A stretch of 48,979 nucleotides of DNA from BRH-c25 sp964574195 (lineage in GTDB: Bacteria; Bacillota; Clostridia; Lutisporales; Lutisporaceae): positions 1-48,979 of the forward strand of contig CAZNMO010000007.1 in NCBI GenBank assembly GCA_964574195.1, read 5' to 3'. Of the stretch, positions 1-8,414 are shown piece by piece (the stretch's first letter is position 1; the number at the start of each line of letters is the position of its first letter). A model generated the notes under the pieces. The model made no database searches. It was given only the letters and a program-made list of their open reading frames with translations, and was not told where the DNA came from. A program made the translations under genes and the position numbers.

Positions 1-918
1 TAGAATATTGCCTTTCTTACCTTTTCGTTGGCAAGGGCTTCATTGGAAAGATAATTGATCGCCATGAACATAATGTTGTTGCCCTTGATCAATGTGCTGC
101 TCTCTCCGGCTTTCTTGGACAGAGACTCCCAGTCAGACAGAGGTGCATCTTCAAAATAATCAAGCTCGCCGTTTTCATAAGCTATAACGGCTGCCGATTC
201 ATCTGATATAACTATGTATTCGACGGATTTGATGCTTGGAGCTCCCCTCCAGTAATCTTCAAATGCTTTAAGCTTTACGCCTGTTGCTATATCATACTCA
301 GATACATAGTATGGGCCGGTACCTGCCTTGTGGGGAATGGTACCGAACTTGTCACCCTGCTCTGTAACTTCTCTTTCACTCAGTATCTTGATGCTGTAGA
401 AGGTATGCCCTATAGGAGCATAAGGAGCATCCAGTGTGATCTTTACTGTGCTGTCATCCACAGCTTCAACGCTTTCGATCATGGATGTAAGATAGTTGAA
501 CTTGGAGTTCTTCATAGCACGCTGATAACTGAATACCACGTCAGAAGCCTTAAGAGCATCTCCATTCTGGAATTTGACTCCGTCCTGAAGAGTAATTGTA
601 TAAATCTTCTGATCTTCGCTGAGCTTTACATCCTTAGCCAGCTCCTGATAGTAACCATTGTTTGCTTCATCCATGCCATAAAGGCCTTCAAACATCTGGT
701 GCCAAACCTTCATGTCACGTGTGTTTGTTGTATGTTCCCAGTCAAGTGATGATAAGGAAGCCGCTAACCTTAGCCTGATGGTCCTGTCAGCAGGTGCTGC
801 ATTGGTATCTGTGCCTGCTGCCGGGGCAGCCCCTGTATTTGAGTTGCTAGCACAGCCCGTAACGATCCCTGCAACCATGAATACTGCCATGATGATTGCT
901 ATTACCCTTTTTTTCATT
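1..918 (-). CDS. Peptide/nickel-type ABC transporter solute-binding lipoprotein (SBP family 5), 3' end outside window
   Basis: Leftward reading frame open from an ATG at 918-916 to the window edge, so only the N-terminal ~306 residues are present. It starts with a lipoprotein signal peptide (MKKRVIAIIMAVFMVAGI then VTGC lipobox), followed by an acidic/Ala linker and a family 5 binding-protein body. Recognisable family features are the LSSLDWE and MFEGLYGMD stretches, and a KFQNGD..KASDVVFSYQRA segment near residues 120-135 that is typical of OppA/DppA/NikA proteins. The protein would be anchored outside the membrane and deliver an oligopeptide-like ligand to a permease encoded further left. 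A ribosome site (GGGAGG) precedes the ATG. The long leader contains a sigma-54-like promoter, so expression probably depends on the activator gene upstream. Ligand cannot be assigned. Confidence 0.9.
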
Positions 919-1146
919 GAACATCCTCCCTTAATTTGTTTGTTTTTCATATATGATGCAATTTATAGATACCCTTAACATATAACCTCATATAATAAAA
1001 TAAATTCCTGAATACTCATGAAGCATACCGGTGTTCTGCGCTCACCTCCTTTACAATGATAAAATGATGTGATGACTTCCTCCCCGACTCGCTATACAGA
1101 TCAAACCTGAATACTTATTCCAGATACGCCCCCTTTGTCACGATTT

Positions 1147-1160
1147 ATTTAGCGCTAAAT
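1147..1160. promoter_or_regulatory. 14-bp perfect palindrome at the predicted transcription start (possible LacI-type operator)
   Basis: ATTTAGCGCTAAAT is a perfect palindrome with the central AGCGCT typical of LacI/CcpA-family operators. It overlaps the start site predicted from the sigma-54-like promoter, where a repressor would block initiation. No LacI-family gene is in the window, so the binding protein is unknown. Confidence 0.4.
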
Positions 1161-1166
1161 GTATAT

Positions 1167-1182
1167 AGCAATTTCCATACCA
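1167..1182 (-). promoter_or_regulatory. Candidate sigma-54 (-24/-12) promoter for the SBP gene
   Basis: Read leftward the site is TGGTATGGAAATTGCT. It has the required GG (1181-1180) and GC (1169-1168) with exactly 10 nt between them, and TTGCT at -12. The -24 box is TGGTAT rather than TGGCAC. The predicted start is near 1157, giving a leader of about 240 nt before the SBP ATG. A sigma-54 activator gene and repeated inverted sites lie just upstream, which raises the likelihood. Confidence 0.6.
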
Positions 1183-1335
1183 AAGTTTTTTCATTTAAAT
1201 ATAGTGGATGCCTCTGCCTATTCAGGTCACTCCGCTCTATGGCATCCTTGGGTAAAACCCGAAGGACAGCTCATTTACAACACTTTCACAGAATTTTAAC
1301 ATACAGTATGGTCTTTGCTGTTGGACTTATTAAAA

Positions 1336-1393
1336 AACTATAATGACAAAAAACAATGCCGTAATTACGGCATTGTTTTTTGTCATTATAGTT
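1336..1393. terminator. 58-bp perfect palindrome, bidirectional terminator-like hairpin containing an activator site
   Basis: Positions 1336-1364 and 1365-1393 are exact reverse complements with no loop spacer. The GC-rich core is one of the TGCCGT-N4-ACGGC sites and is flanked by A6/T6 runs in both orientations, so either RNA strand gives a stem followed by U residues. It lies about 75 nt past the stop of the leftward regulator gene and probably ends that transcript. Confidence 0.6.
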
Positions 1394-1476
1394 ATAACTT
1401 CGCATAAATATTCGTTTTTTTAGACCCGTGCCGTAATTACGGCATGTCGATCGTTGTATGTGCCGTTTTTACGGCT
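1357..1476. promoter_or_regulatory. Three TGCCGT-N4-ACGGC inverted repeats, candidate upstream activator sites
   Basis: TGCCGTAATTACGGCA occurs at 1357-1372 and again at 1429-1444. A close variant, TGCCGTTTTTACGGCT, is at 1461-1476 and overlaps the stop codon of the regulator gene. Centres are 72 and 32 bp apart and lie roughly 180-290 bp upstream of the sigma-54-like promoter at 1167-1182. That is the usual distance for enhancer sites bound by a Fis-type helix-turn-helix of a sigma-54 activator. Confidence 0.55.
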
Positions 1477-2908
1477 TTATTTTTGTCTTGTTCAGATCAT
1501 ACTTTATCATCTTTTGTTGCAGCGTCTGACGAGGAATGTCCAAATACTCCGCTGCCTTCTTTACATTTCCGCCGGAAATCAGCAGCGCCTCCTCCACCAG
1601 CTTCAGCTCCATCTCTTCCAGCAGCGCTTTTATAGGCTTTTTGTTCATATGGTTTTTATTCTTCTTGAACAGCTTGTTTATGTCTTTGCCTTCCAATACC
1701 GTCTTGCCCTTTGGTGCGTATAGTATGGCCGATTCGATGAAATTCTCAAGCTCACGGATATTCCCCGGCCACTCATAGGCCAACATATAGCCGGTTATTT
1801 CAGGAGCTATTGAAGTAATGTTCTTATCAAAGAGCTTGCTATATTTTTTCATGAAAAACTCTGACAGTATCCTTATATCTTCCAAACGCTCTCTTAATGG
1901 AGGAATATTAATATTTACGACCGAAAGCCTGTAGTACAGGTCCTGCCTGATATGCCCCTGGGATAGGATATCATCGCTGTTTATATTTGTAGCTGCTATG
2001 ATCCTGACTTCAAATTTTCTTTCTTCATTTTCCCCTATTCTTCTGACAGACCCGTCTTCAATGGCCCTCAAAAGCTTCGCCTGCAAATGTATAGGCATGC
2101 AGTGAAGCTCATCAAGAAACAAAGTCCCGCCGTTGCAAGCTTCAAATAGTCCCTTTTTATCCAGAGCACCGGTATAACTCCCTTTACTTGTTCCAAAAAA
2201 TATACTTTCCAGAAGGTTCTCCGGCACCGCCGAACAGTTCTGAGCTATGAACGGCTTGTCCTTGCGATTTGAAGCATTATGTATCCCGTGGGCAAAAAGC
2301 TCCTTGCCTGTGCCGGTCTCCCCGGTAATAAAAATAGGAGATGATGAATTGGCAACATGTCTTGCCAGTTCGATCAGTTCAGTCATTTTTTTACTTTCAC
2401 AAATAATATTTTCCAGCTTGTAATTTGCTCTGAAGCCTAATTCAATGTATTTCGGTTTGAGATTCATGGTAGCCTTGCCGTCAGGAGCTTCATCACCATT
2501 TTCGTCCTTAGCCGAAGATTCTCCATCAAAAATTGTCTTTGAGAGCTCTATAGCGCCTACAATTCTTCCGCCATTTCGTATAGGTATCGATATGTTGTCT
2601 GTGATCGTATCTTCCGCATACAAGCTTTTTACCAGCTGGCCCTTCCGTTCTATCAGCTTTTCCTTTTCCATACATTCAAAAAGTGAGCTGTTCTTTCTTG
2701 TTATATTGGGAAATACACTAGAAAGCTTCTCTCCAACTATTGATTCTTCCATTTTGTTGTCAATGTCCGGGTTGAACTTTACGGTAAACAGAATAGTACC
2801 TTCATTATTGATAATCGTTATGCCGTCAATATAATCCAATTCACCATATAAAGATATGATAATCACCTGCCACCAAATATAATATGGACCCCTGATCAAG
2901 CGTGTCAT
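1469..2908 (-). CDS. Sigma-54-dependent transcriptional activator (RocR-like enhancer-binding protein)
   Basis: 479-residue activator in three parts. Residues 1 to about 140 form an N-terminal sensor region, PAS-like by appearance. The central AAA+ domain has Walker A GETGTGKE near 194-201, the sigma-54 contact loop GSYTGA near 243-248 (a variant of GAFTGA), and Walker B LFLDEL near 265. The C-terminal Fis-type helix-turn-helix (GGNVKKAAEYLDIPRQTLQQK) lies near 440-470. The family hydrolyses ATP to open sigma-54 promoters. The start is uncertain: the first ATG has only a weak ribosome site, and in-frame GTG or TTG codons follow within 30 codons. It lies upstream of the SBP operon with candidate binding sites in between, so it probably activates that transporter in response to a ligand. 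No phosphoacceptor receiver domain is seen. Confidence 0.92.
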   Translation of the reverse strand: MTRLIRGPYYIWWQVIIISLYGELDYIDGITIINNEGTILFTVKFNPDIDNKMEESIVGEKLSSVFPNITRKNSSLFECMEKEKLIERKGQLVKSLYAEDTITDNISIPIRNGGRIVGAIELSKTIFDGESSAKDENGDEAPDGKATMNLKPKYIELGFRANYKLENIICESKKMTELIELARHVANSSSPIFITGETGTGKELFAHGIHNASNRKDKPFIAQNCSAVPENLLESIFFGTSKGSYTGALDKKGLFEACNGGTLFLDELHCMPIHLQAKLLRAIEDGSVRRIGENEERKFEVRIIAATNINSDDILSQGHIRQDLYYRLSVVNINIPPLRERLEDIRILSEFFMKKYSKLFDKNITSIAPEITGYMLAYEWPGNIRELENFIESAILYAPKGKTVLEGKDINKLFKKNKNHMNKKPIKALLEEMELKLVEEALLISGGNVKKAAEYLDIPRQTLQQKMIKYDLNKTKIKP

Positions 2909-3028
2909 ATTTGTTTGTACCTGTAATTATATCATCAAATTGAGCATTTTGCCATAAATACGAACAATAGACGGCGGTGCTTGAGGGCAGTATTTAATTG
3001 TATTTCTGGGCATTTTAGACATAATAAA

Positions 3029-3078
3029 GCCAGGTACGGCACATAGTCACTTATAAGTGTCTATGTGTCGTGCCTGGC
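3029..3078. repeat. 50-bp hairpin, divergent member of the dispersed GTGCCTGGCA palindrome family
   Basis: The outer 18-nt arms (3029-3046 and 3061-3078) pair at 16 of 18 positions, and the inner ACTTATAAGT is itself palindromic. The terminal GTGCCTGGC matches the ends of the copies at 29.7-41.3 kb, while the middle differs. It lies just past the stop of the leftward secreted-protein gene, so it could also act as that operon's terminator. Confidence 0.55.
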
Positions 3079-3086
3079 ACTGTGCT

Positions 3087-4367
3087 TTACTGTCTGTCTC
3101 CGTTCCACTCCTGGGTGCCCCTGTCCCCCAGTNNNNNNNNNNTTGTCCCTGTGAAGGCATTGCCGTCAACAGACATTGTGAATTCAAACTTCCCCGTACT
3201 CAAGCTGTCCTTCCAGGTCCCGGTCAGCTTGTTGCCTGAGGCTGTTCCTTCCAAGGTTTCTACCGGATTGCCATATTCCCCACTCACACTTGCATCATTT
3301 TGTTTTAGAGTCATTTTCCCGAAGGTCGTTATCCATGTACCCGCCCAGGTGCTCTCCGTTGCCCTGATGGGGATCGACCCCTTTATCATAGGGCTGATCG
3401 TCGTTACCGGGCTCAGCGTTGTTACAGGACTGACCGTCATGACTGGATTTGGAGCTGCATCAGCAGTGGTCACAGCAAAGTCCACATTGTCCACCTTGAA
3501 AGTATAGGTGGTATATATATTGCTGTAGTCATCCTTAAGCTCCTGCCCAATAGCTGTCACATCAGCTTCGAGGACCATTTTTTTGTTAACACTGGGACTT
3601 GAAAACTCAAATTTAAGCCTGTATTGGGGCTCTGAGCCTGATATACCCCCACTTGTCTGGTCAAGGCTGCCCAACCAGTCGGGAAGCGTCCCTCGCTTGT
3701 CATACTGCACACCCATCTCTGAATTATTGTACAGCGGACTTCCGTATGATCTGGCACCGGCAGTATTTTCAGTAACCATGCTGTTGCCGTCAATTCCGGA
3801 AAAGCTGGTAAAGCTGCTGTCTTCATTCCCATCAACAGTTAACTTGCAAGTATCCAGCTTGTCGGCATAGGTCATTTGTATTGGGCCGCTATTTGCAGTT
3901 GCTTTCTCTGAGGTTATTTTTTCTGCACTGAACCTGACTACCGCTTTCACAGCATTCATCAAATTACCTTTATTGAACTCAGTTACTGTATAACCGCATA
4001 CAGTACAGTTATTCAGAGTAAACTTGAACGTAGGCTTGTTATATATGTTTATGCCGCTTAATACAATTTCCGGAATAACTCCGCCATTCTCAAAGTTTTC
4101 AAAGTATTTTTGCGATTGCTCCAGGTCCATTTCAAGTATTATCTCATGCAAAACCGGCTGTAGTATCGGAGTGCCTTTAACATTGGAAGAATTTACCATA
4201 ACAGTAGCCCTCGGGTATTGGAGTATCTTCACATAAATGTTTTTTTCGCTGCCAATCAGCACCCAGCTTTTTACCGAACTGGATTCTTGTGGACCTGCAT
4301 ATACTGCGGTTGTGCAAAGCCCCAATACCAGAACTATAATTAGTATGATCGAAATAGATCTTTTCAC
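3087..4367 (-). CDS. Secreted protein of unknown function, last gene of the surface operon (interrupted by an N gap)
   Basis: A GTG at 4367 is the better start: the AGGGGAGG ribosome site at 4378-4385 is 10 nt from it, but only 1 nt from the in-frame ATG at 4376. The product begins with a signal peptide (MKRSISIILIIVLVLGLCTTAVYA). Residues ~30-300 are a beta-rich region I do not recognise. A Pro/Thr/Val-rich linker (repeats of VSPVTT) follows, then a C-terminal ~80-residue small beta-barrel-like module (AGTWITTFGKMTLKQND, SGEYGN, GTWKD) of a type common at the ends of clostridial exported proteins. The 10-N gap at 3133-3142 lies about 16 codons before the apparent stop, so the last residues and the true frame after the gap are unreliable. 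Confidence 0.75.
   Translation of the reverse strand: MKRSISIILIIVLVLGLCTTAVYAGPQESSSVKSWVLIGSEKNIYVKILQYPRATVMVNSSNVKGTPILQPVLHEIILEMDLEQSQKYFENFENGGVIPEIVLSGINIYNKPTFKFTLNNCTVCGYTVTEFNKGNLMNAVKAVVRFSAEKITSEKATANSGPIQMTYADKLDTCKLTVDGNEDSSFTSFSGIDGNSMVTENTAGARSYGSPLYNNSEMGVQYDKRGTLPDWLGSLDQTSGGISGSEPQYRLKFEFSSPSVNKKMVLEADVTAIGQELKDDYSNIYTTYTFKVDNVDFAVTTADAAPNPVMTVSPVTTLSPVTTISPMIKGSIPIRATESTWAGTWITTFGKMTLKQNDASVSGEYGNPVETLEGTASGNKLTGTWKDSLSTGKFEFTMSVDGNAFTGTXXXXLGDRGTQEWNGDRQ
3133..3142. other. Assembly gap (10 N)
   Basis: Ten N bases inside the 3' end of a secreted-protein gene. A 10-base run is not a multiple of three, so the length is best treated as a placeholder. Confidence 0.98.
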
Positions 4368-4416
4368 CTGCTTCATACCTCCCCTAAAAAGATTTGATCC
4401 ACTAAGTTGAATATGC

Positions 4417-6150
4417 CTAGTTTACCGTAAATTCCCTTACTGTCGTCATATCCTCATAGGTTGCCGTGATTGAAGCTTTCCCTTTGCCAACAGCCTTTAT
4501 GACGCCGCTGGGCGATACGGTAAGCACGCCGGTGTTGGAGGAGGTATAAGTCGCATTTGTTATTATATCCTTTGCGATAAAGTCATCGGTACCCTTGGCC
4601 GCTACGATCCTGTTGCTTCCTGTATTTGCTTCGGGAACCGGGCTTGTGTACTTATATGCTTCAAACTCGGTGACAAGCTGCAGGCTTTCGTTTACAGCAA
4701 GAGTTGTCTTTGCAGCTTTGATCCCCAGTCTGTCCCTGAATGCATAAAGGGTCTGGACCTCTGTAGGTGACAGTTCATAGTTGTAAAGCCTTAACTCATC
4801 CATCATCCCCTTGAAGTATGTTGTGTTGTTGTTTACATTGCTCATGATCCCTATCATCAGTTTTCCCATGGAATGAGTGATGTAGTTTCCCTTGGTAACG
4901 GTCTGAACCATCACTCCATCCAGGTAGCACTTCATATCTGTCCCATTAGCGGTGATAGTGAGCATGTGCCAGGTATTTATCGGTTGCTTGATCCCAAAGA
5001 TTCCCCGTTCTCCGCTAGCCGCATCCTTTACTGCCCTGTGCAGCTCAAGGGTGGCCCTGTCGTTGAAGCCTACATGCATCAGATATGCACTGCGTCCGCC
5101 CCAGAGGAAAGTACCGCCATCCTTCTTGTCGACGATAGGCTGATAATCCCTTCCTGCAGCTTTACGGTTGTCTACATTGAGCCATACCGAACAGGTAAAG
5201 CCCTTATCAGCATCCAGCGAGTCACTGTCCGGCACCTCTATATAGCTGGCTCCATCCCACAGCAGCCCCTTTCCGGCAGGGCCCTCCACATAGGTAAGGC
5301 CGCCCTTGGCTCCGACTCCTGTGCCATTGTTGCCATAGCCGGACATGTCGTCCAGTACGCCCTCGAAGTTATAGTAGGCTATCATGCCCAGAGGCCTGTT
5401 CACAAGGTACTTGCCGCTGCCATTGGCCACCGCATCATATTCACCCTGGACCTCCTGGTCAGTCATCGCATAATTATAGATCTTCAGGTCATCCATTACG
5501 CCTTTGAAAAAGCTCTCGCCGAAGCTGCTGTTTTTATATCCGATATACAGCTTGCCTGTTGATTTCGGGAAGGTCACCTTCTTTGTGATGCGCTCCTGGA
5601 GCTTGCCGTCTATATAGAACTTTATAGTTCCGCTATCTGCAGTCACTGTACAAAGGCTCCATTTCTGAATATCCACCCAGGATTTGGATCCTTCATACTT
5701 CAGCCCGTTTGTCCATGCACCCAGTACGGGGCGATCCTGCTCATGCTTGAACAGATATGCATCTGTATTGCCCTTTTTCTCGACCTCAGTCTTTACCAGT
5801 ATGGGTTGTGTCAGTTGTTCCCTGGTATGCTCCTTGTATATCCATACCGAGAAGGTGAAGCCATTTTCGAGATTCAGCATATCCTTATGCTCCACCTCGA
5901 TATATCCGCCCTGGAACCTGGCGCCTTTGCCGTTCACGCTATCCACAAAGGCTATATCCCCTATCTGTGCTCCGTCGTTTCCGTTGCCGGTGGCATCCTT
6001 CAGGTCCCCATCGAATTTGTAGTGCGCCACCAGTTTATTATCGCCCGAACCGCCCCCCGCCTGGACAACGGTACAGGGCAGCAGAGCAAAAGTGATCACC
6101 AGCATCAAAGCCAGCACTTTTTTCATTCTTACCATTGCATTGACCCCCAT
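4417..6150 (-). CDS. Secreted protein with two LamG/concanavalin-like domains and a C-terminal Big2 Ig-like domain
   Basis: The start is placed at the ATG at 6150 (AAGGA just upstream); ATG 6135 after GGGGGT is an alternative. A signal peptide (KKVLALMLVITFALLPCTVVQA) is followed by two LamG_3-type jelly-roll repeats. Each opens with (H/Y)Y(K/N)FDG.L.D.(T/S)G.GN.G and ends with a MDDLKIYNYAMTDQEV or MDELRLYNYELSPTEV signature. The C-terminus is a bacterial Ig-like Big2 fold (LTVSPSGVIKAVGKGKASITATY). Such proteins bind carbohydrate or act as surface adhesins. No catalytic domain or anchoring motif is visible, so it is released or held by partners such as the SLH protein encoded 7 nt upstream. 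Confidence 0.88.
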   Translation of the reverse strand: MGVNAMVRMKKVLALMLVITFALLPCTVVQAGGGSGDNKLVAHYKFDGDLKDATGNGNDGAQIGDIAFVDSVNGKGARFQGGYIEVEHKDMLNLENGFTFSVWIYKEHTREQLTQPILVKTEVEKKGNTDAYLFKHEQDRPVLGAWTNGLKYEGSKSWVDIQKWSLCTVTADSGTIKFYIDGKLQERITKKVTFPKSTGKLYIGYKNSSFGESFFKGVMDDLKIYNYAMTDQEVQGEYDAVANGSGKYLVNRPLGMIAYYNFEGVLDDMSGYGNNGTGVGAKGGLTYVEGPAGKGLLWDGASYIEVPDSDSLDADKGFTCSVWLNVDNRKAAGRDYQPIVDKKDGGTFLWGGRSAYLMHVGFNDRATLELHRAVKDAASGERGIFGIKQPINTWHMLTITANGTDMKCYLDGVMVQTVTKGNYITHSMGKLMIGIMSNVNNNTTYFKGMMDELRLYNYELSPTEVQTLYAFRDRLGIKAAKTTLAVNESLQLVTEFEAYKYTSPVPEANTGSNRIVAAKGTDDFIAKDIITNATYTSSNTGVLTVSPSGVIKAVGKGKASITATYEDMTTVREFTVN

Positions 6151-6157
6151 TTCATCC

Positions 6158-7702
6158 TTATTTCTTGATCTCACCCATCTTGTTCACTGATCTCAGGCTC
6201 ATGGCAATTGCCTGCTCCCTCGAGGTATTGGCATAACCTTGAGCGGTCTGCGCCTTGGTAACTGCGCGAGGCATGAATTTCCCGTCACTACCCTTTATGA
6301 TCCCAAGCTTGGAAATATAGAGACAGTCATTCATTGCCCAGCCGGATATATCCTTCTGGTCTACAAAGGTTGGCGCTCCTTCTGTAGAGTAATCTGCAGC
6401 CGGTGCTATGAGCTTGATGGTCCTGACCAGCATAGCCGATACCTGCTCACGGTTTATAAGCGTCTTGGGTTCAAAGGTCGTAGCGCTCATGCCTTTTACT
6501 ATACCCAGCTTGTAAGCCTTCAGCACCTGCGGGTTCTGTAGGTCTGTAAATGGGTTGGGGTCTGCAGGTGTCGTATCGGTTATACCCGAGGCCTTCTGGT
6601 ACATCAAAAGTGCAACCTCTGCAAACTCTTCGCGGGTGATGTTTTTGGTCATATCTGCACCCTTCATGAGGTCAGGAATAAGTCCCATTTCATTTGCCTT
6701 CTGAAGCTCCGCTCCCGCCCATGCTGAAGCTCCGCTCCAGGCAGGCATGCCGTAGGACAATACATTGGAAAAGGGACTATAAAGCCAGTTGAATGAAGCC
6801 TCCGCCTGCTGATATGCCCTCTCGTCGATCTTGTATCTGACCTTGACTTCATAAGCTGCTGCGGAGTAATCCGGAACATTATTGCCATAATACGAGCTTA
6901 TATCCAGTTTTATGATTTCATAACTAAACGGAACATCACTGATAAGCTTGAAATCCTTATCTCCACTTTTGCGCAGCCAGATCTCGGTCCTCGTGCTGTT
7001 ACCGGCTGCGGCATTGAACTTCTGAATTTCTTCCGGATGTCTGTCCAGGGATAAAACTACATAAGGTCTTTTGTTTACCGGGTTCTCCTCCAGCTTGGAG
7101 GTCAGCAGTGTAGGGGCATAGGTATTCATGATCTTCTTGTAGTCCATTAGGTTTTTGCTGGATAGAACATATTCAGGTGTCCAATCGGAAAATACTATGT
7201 TTTTCTTGCCAAATTCGATTGCGAAACGTGCCCTGAAGGTAACTGAATTGCTCTTGTACCATTCCCAGCTGCCAAAGGCTTTTTGTACAGGCACATTTGT
7301 TTCTTCCGGGAACATGCTCTTGAAAATAAGGCGTTCAGTTCCCAGATACTGTCCATGGTCGCCTCCGTTCAGTGCATTATAATAGGTAAATGAGTATTTC
7401 CTGTAGGTATCCGGGCTGTCCCACATTGCTGTATGGTGCCATTCCCCGTTATTTGTCTTAAAGTCTATCTGTCCCCAGATGCCCATGTAGTAGCCCCGTT
7501 CCTTCTCAGGCTGATCGATGAGTGCCCGCAGATCCTCCGGTGCGCTCAGAGTGCCGTGTACGGCGCCTCCGCCGTAGTTGGACACCCCAAAGTTAATGGG
7601 AGCAGAGATAGTTTGGGGTGGATCTGCTGCCATAACAGTCATTGGAAAAAGCCCAAGGATCATGACCAGGACTACTAAAACTGCAGATATTCTACGTTTC
7701 AT
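6158..7702 (-). CDS. S-layer-homology (SLH) domain surface protein
   Basis: 514 residues: signal peptide (MKRRISAVLVVLVMILGLFPMTVMAA), an unassigned N-terminal ectodomain of about 290 residues rich in aromatic residues, then SLH repeats from about residue 325 to the end (TKNITREEFAEVALLMYQ, EPKTLINREQVSAMLVRTI, PRAVTKAQTAQGYA). Two SLH units are clear and the third is degenerate. SLH domains bind pyruvylated secondary cell-wall polymer, so this is the wall anchor of the locus. A strong AAGGAG ribosome site precedes the ATG. It is co-transcribed with two lipoprotein genes upstream and the LamG/Big2 gene downstream. The ectodomain's ligand is unknown. Confidence 0.88.
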   Translation of the reverse strand: MKRRISAVLVVLVMILGLFPMTVMAADPPQTISAPINFGVSNYGGGAVHGTLSAPEDLRALIDQPEKERGYYMGIWGQIDFKTNNGEWHHTAMWDSPDTYRKYSFTYYNALNGGDHGQYLGTERLIFKSMFPEETNVPVQKAFGSWEWYKSNSVTFRARFAIEFGKKNIVFSDWTPEYVLSSKNLMDYKKIMNTYAPTLLTSKLEENPVNKRPYVVLSLDRHPEEIQKFNAAAGNSTRTEIWLRKSGDKDFKLISDVPFSYEIIKLDISSYYGNNVPDYSAAAYEVKVRYKIDERAYQQAEASFNWLYSPFSNVLSYGMPAWSGASAWAGAELQKANEMGLIPDLMKGADMTKNITREEFAEVALLMYQKASGITDTTPADPNPFTDLQNPQVLKAYKLGIVKGMSATTFEPKTLINREQVSAMLVRTIKLIAPAADYSTEGAPTFVDQKDISGWAMNDCLYISKLGIIKGSDGKFMPRAVTKAQTAQGYANTSREQAIAMSLRSVNKMGEIKK

Positions 7703-7730
7703 ATTTACACTCTCCTTAAAATAATGTTGA

Positions 7731-8393
7731 TCAATTTATGGGAACTCCTGTAACCATTCCCTTAAAAGAGTCGGGCAGCCCCAGCTCCGGTATGGAGACG
7801 GACACCTGACCGCCCTCTACATTAAGCTTGTAGCTTATTGCTCCGGTGCCACTTTCGTTGGCTTTCACCTGCCCGTGTATGTTCTGGGCTGCATCGACAC
7901 TGACGTCAAAGCTCCCGCTTCCGCTCATCGATAGGGAACCGAGTGCCATGCCATCCAATTCTGATAGGTTCGAAAGCGGCGGCTCGTCGTCCTTCAAGCC
8001 GAAACTGTCGTATTTTTCCCTATCATACGCAACAATATCTATCTGTACATTATCCGAGCTGATGGAGGTATCCACTCCACCGCTCATAGCCATAAAGGGG
8101 TTCGATAGCTCTCCCGCGTCCATTTTCTGCTTCAGGGAGGCTGTGCCGGTGTAGCTTCCGAGATCTGTAGTGCCACCATGCTTTACGGCATCCAAGATAA
8201 AGGTGTAGCTGACGGTTATGCCCTGGACACTTTTCTCTATGGTGTCCTCAACATGAAGGGTCCAATCCGCTTCCCTTGGAGCCTCCGTAGGTGATGGTGA
8301 CGCTGTGGGGGGCATATCCGACGACTTCCCATTATTGGCCTGGCAACCAACAGACAATAGCAGGACGAGTAAAATGGCTAACAGCTTTTTGAT
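7731..8393 (-). CDS. Lipoprotein of unknown function, apparently starting at a non-canonical ATC codon
   Basis: The in-frame sequence upstream of the first usual start encodes a textbook lipoprotein signal, xKKLLAILLVLLLSVGCQA, with Cys as the lipidation site. It begins at ATC (8393-8391), seven nt after a perfect AGGAGG. No ATG, GTG or TTG occurs in that position, and the TTG at 8357 would remove most of the signal peptide. ATC is an allowed but rare bacterial initiator; a G-to-C base-call error at ATG is the alternative. The mature part has a Ser/Pro/Thr linker (PTASPSPTEAPRE) and a beta-rich, Ser/Gly-rich domain I cannot assign. It sits in the surface operon, 28 nt before the SLH gene. Confidence 0.8.
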   Translation of the reverse strand: MKKLLAILLVLLLSVGCQANNGKSSDMPPTASPSPTEAPREADWTLHVEDTIEKSVQGITVSYTFILDAVKHGGTTDLGSYTGTASLKQKMDAGELSNPFMAMSGGVDTSISSDNVQIDIVAYDREKYDSFGLKDDEPPLSNLSELDGMALGSLSMSGSGSFDVSVDAAQNIHGQVKANESGTGAISYKLNVEGGQVSVSIPELGLPDSFKGMVTGVPIN

Positions 8394-8414
8394 ATTAACA
8401 CCTCCTGATCCGCT

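Noticed and set aside
4873..5562. Long + strand reading frame (229 residues) opposite the LamG/Big2 gene
   Set aside because: Antisense shadow of a gene with clear signal peptide and domains; no ribosome site or recognisable domain of its own.
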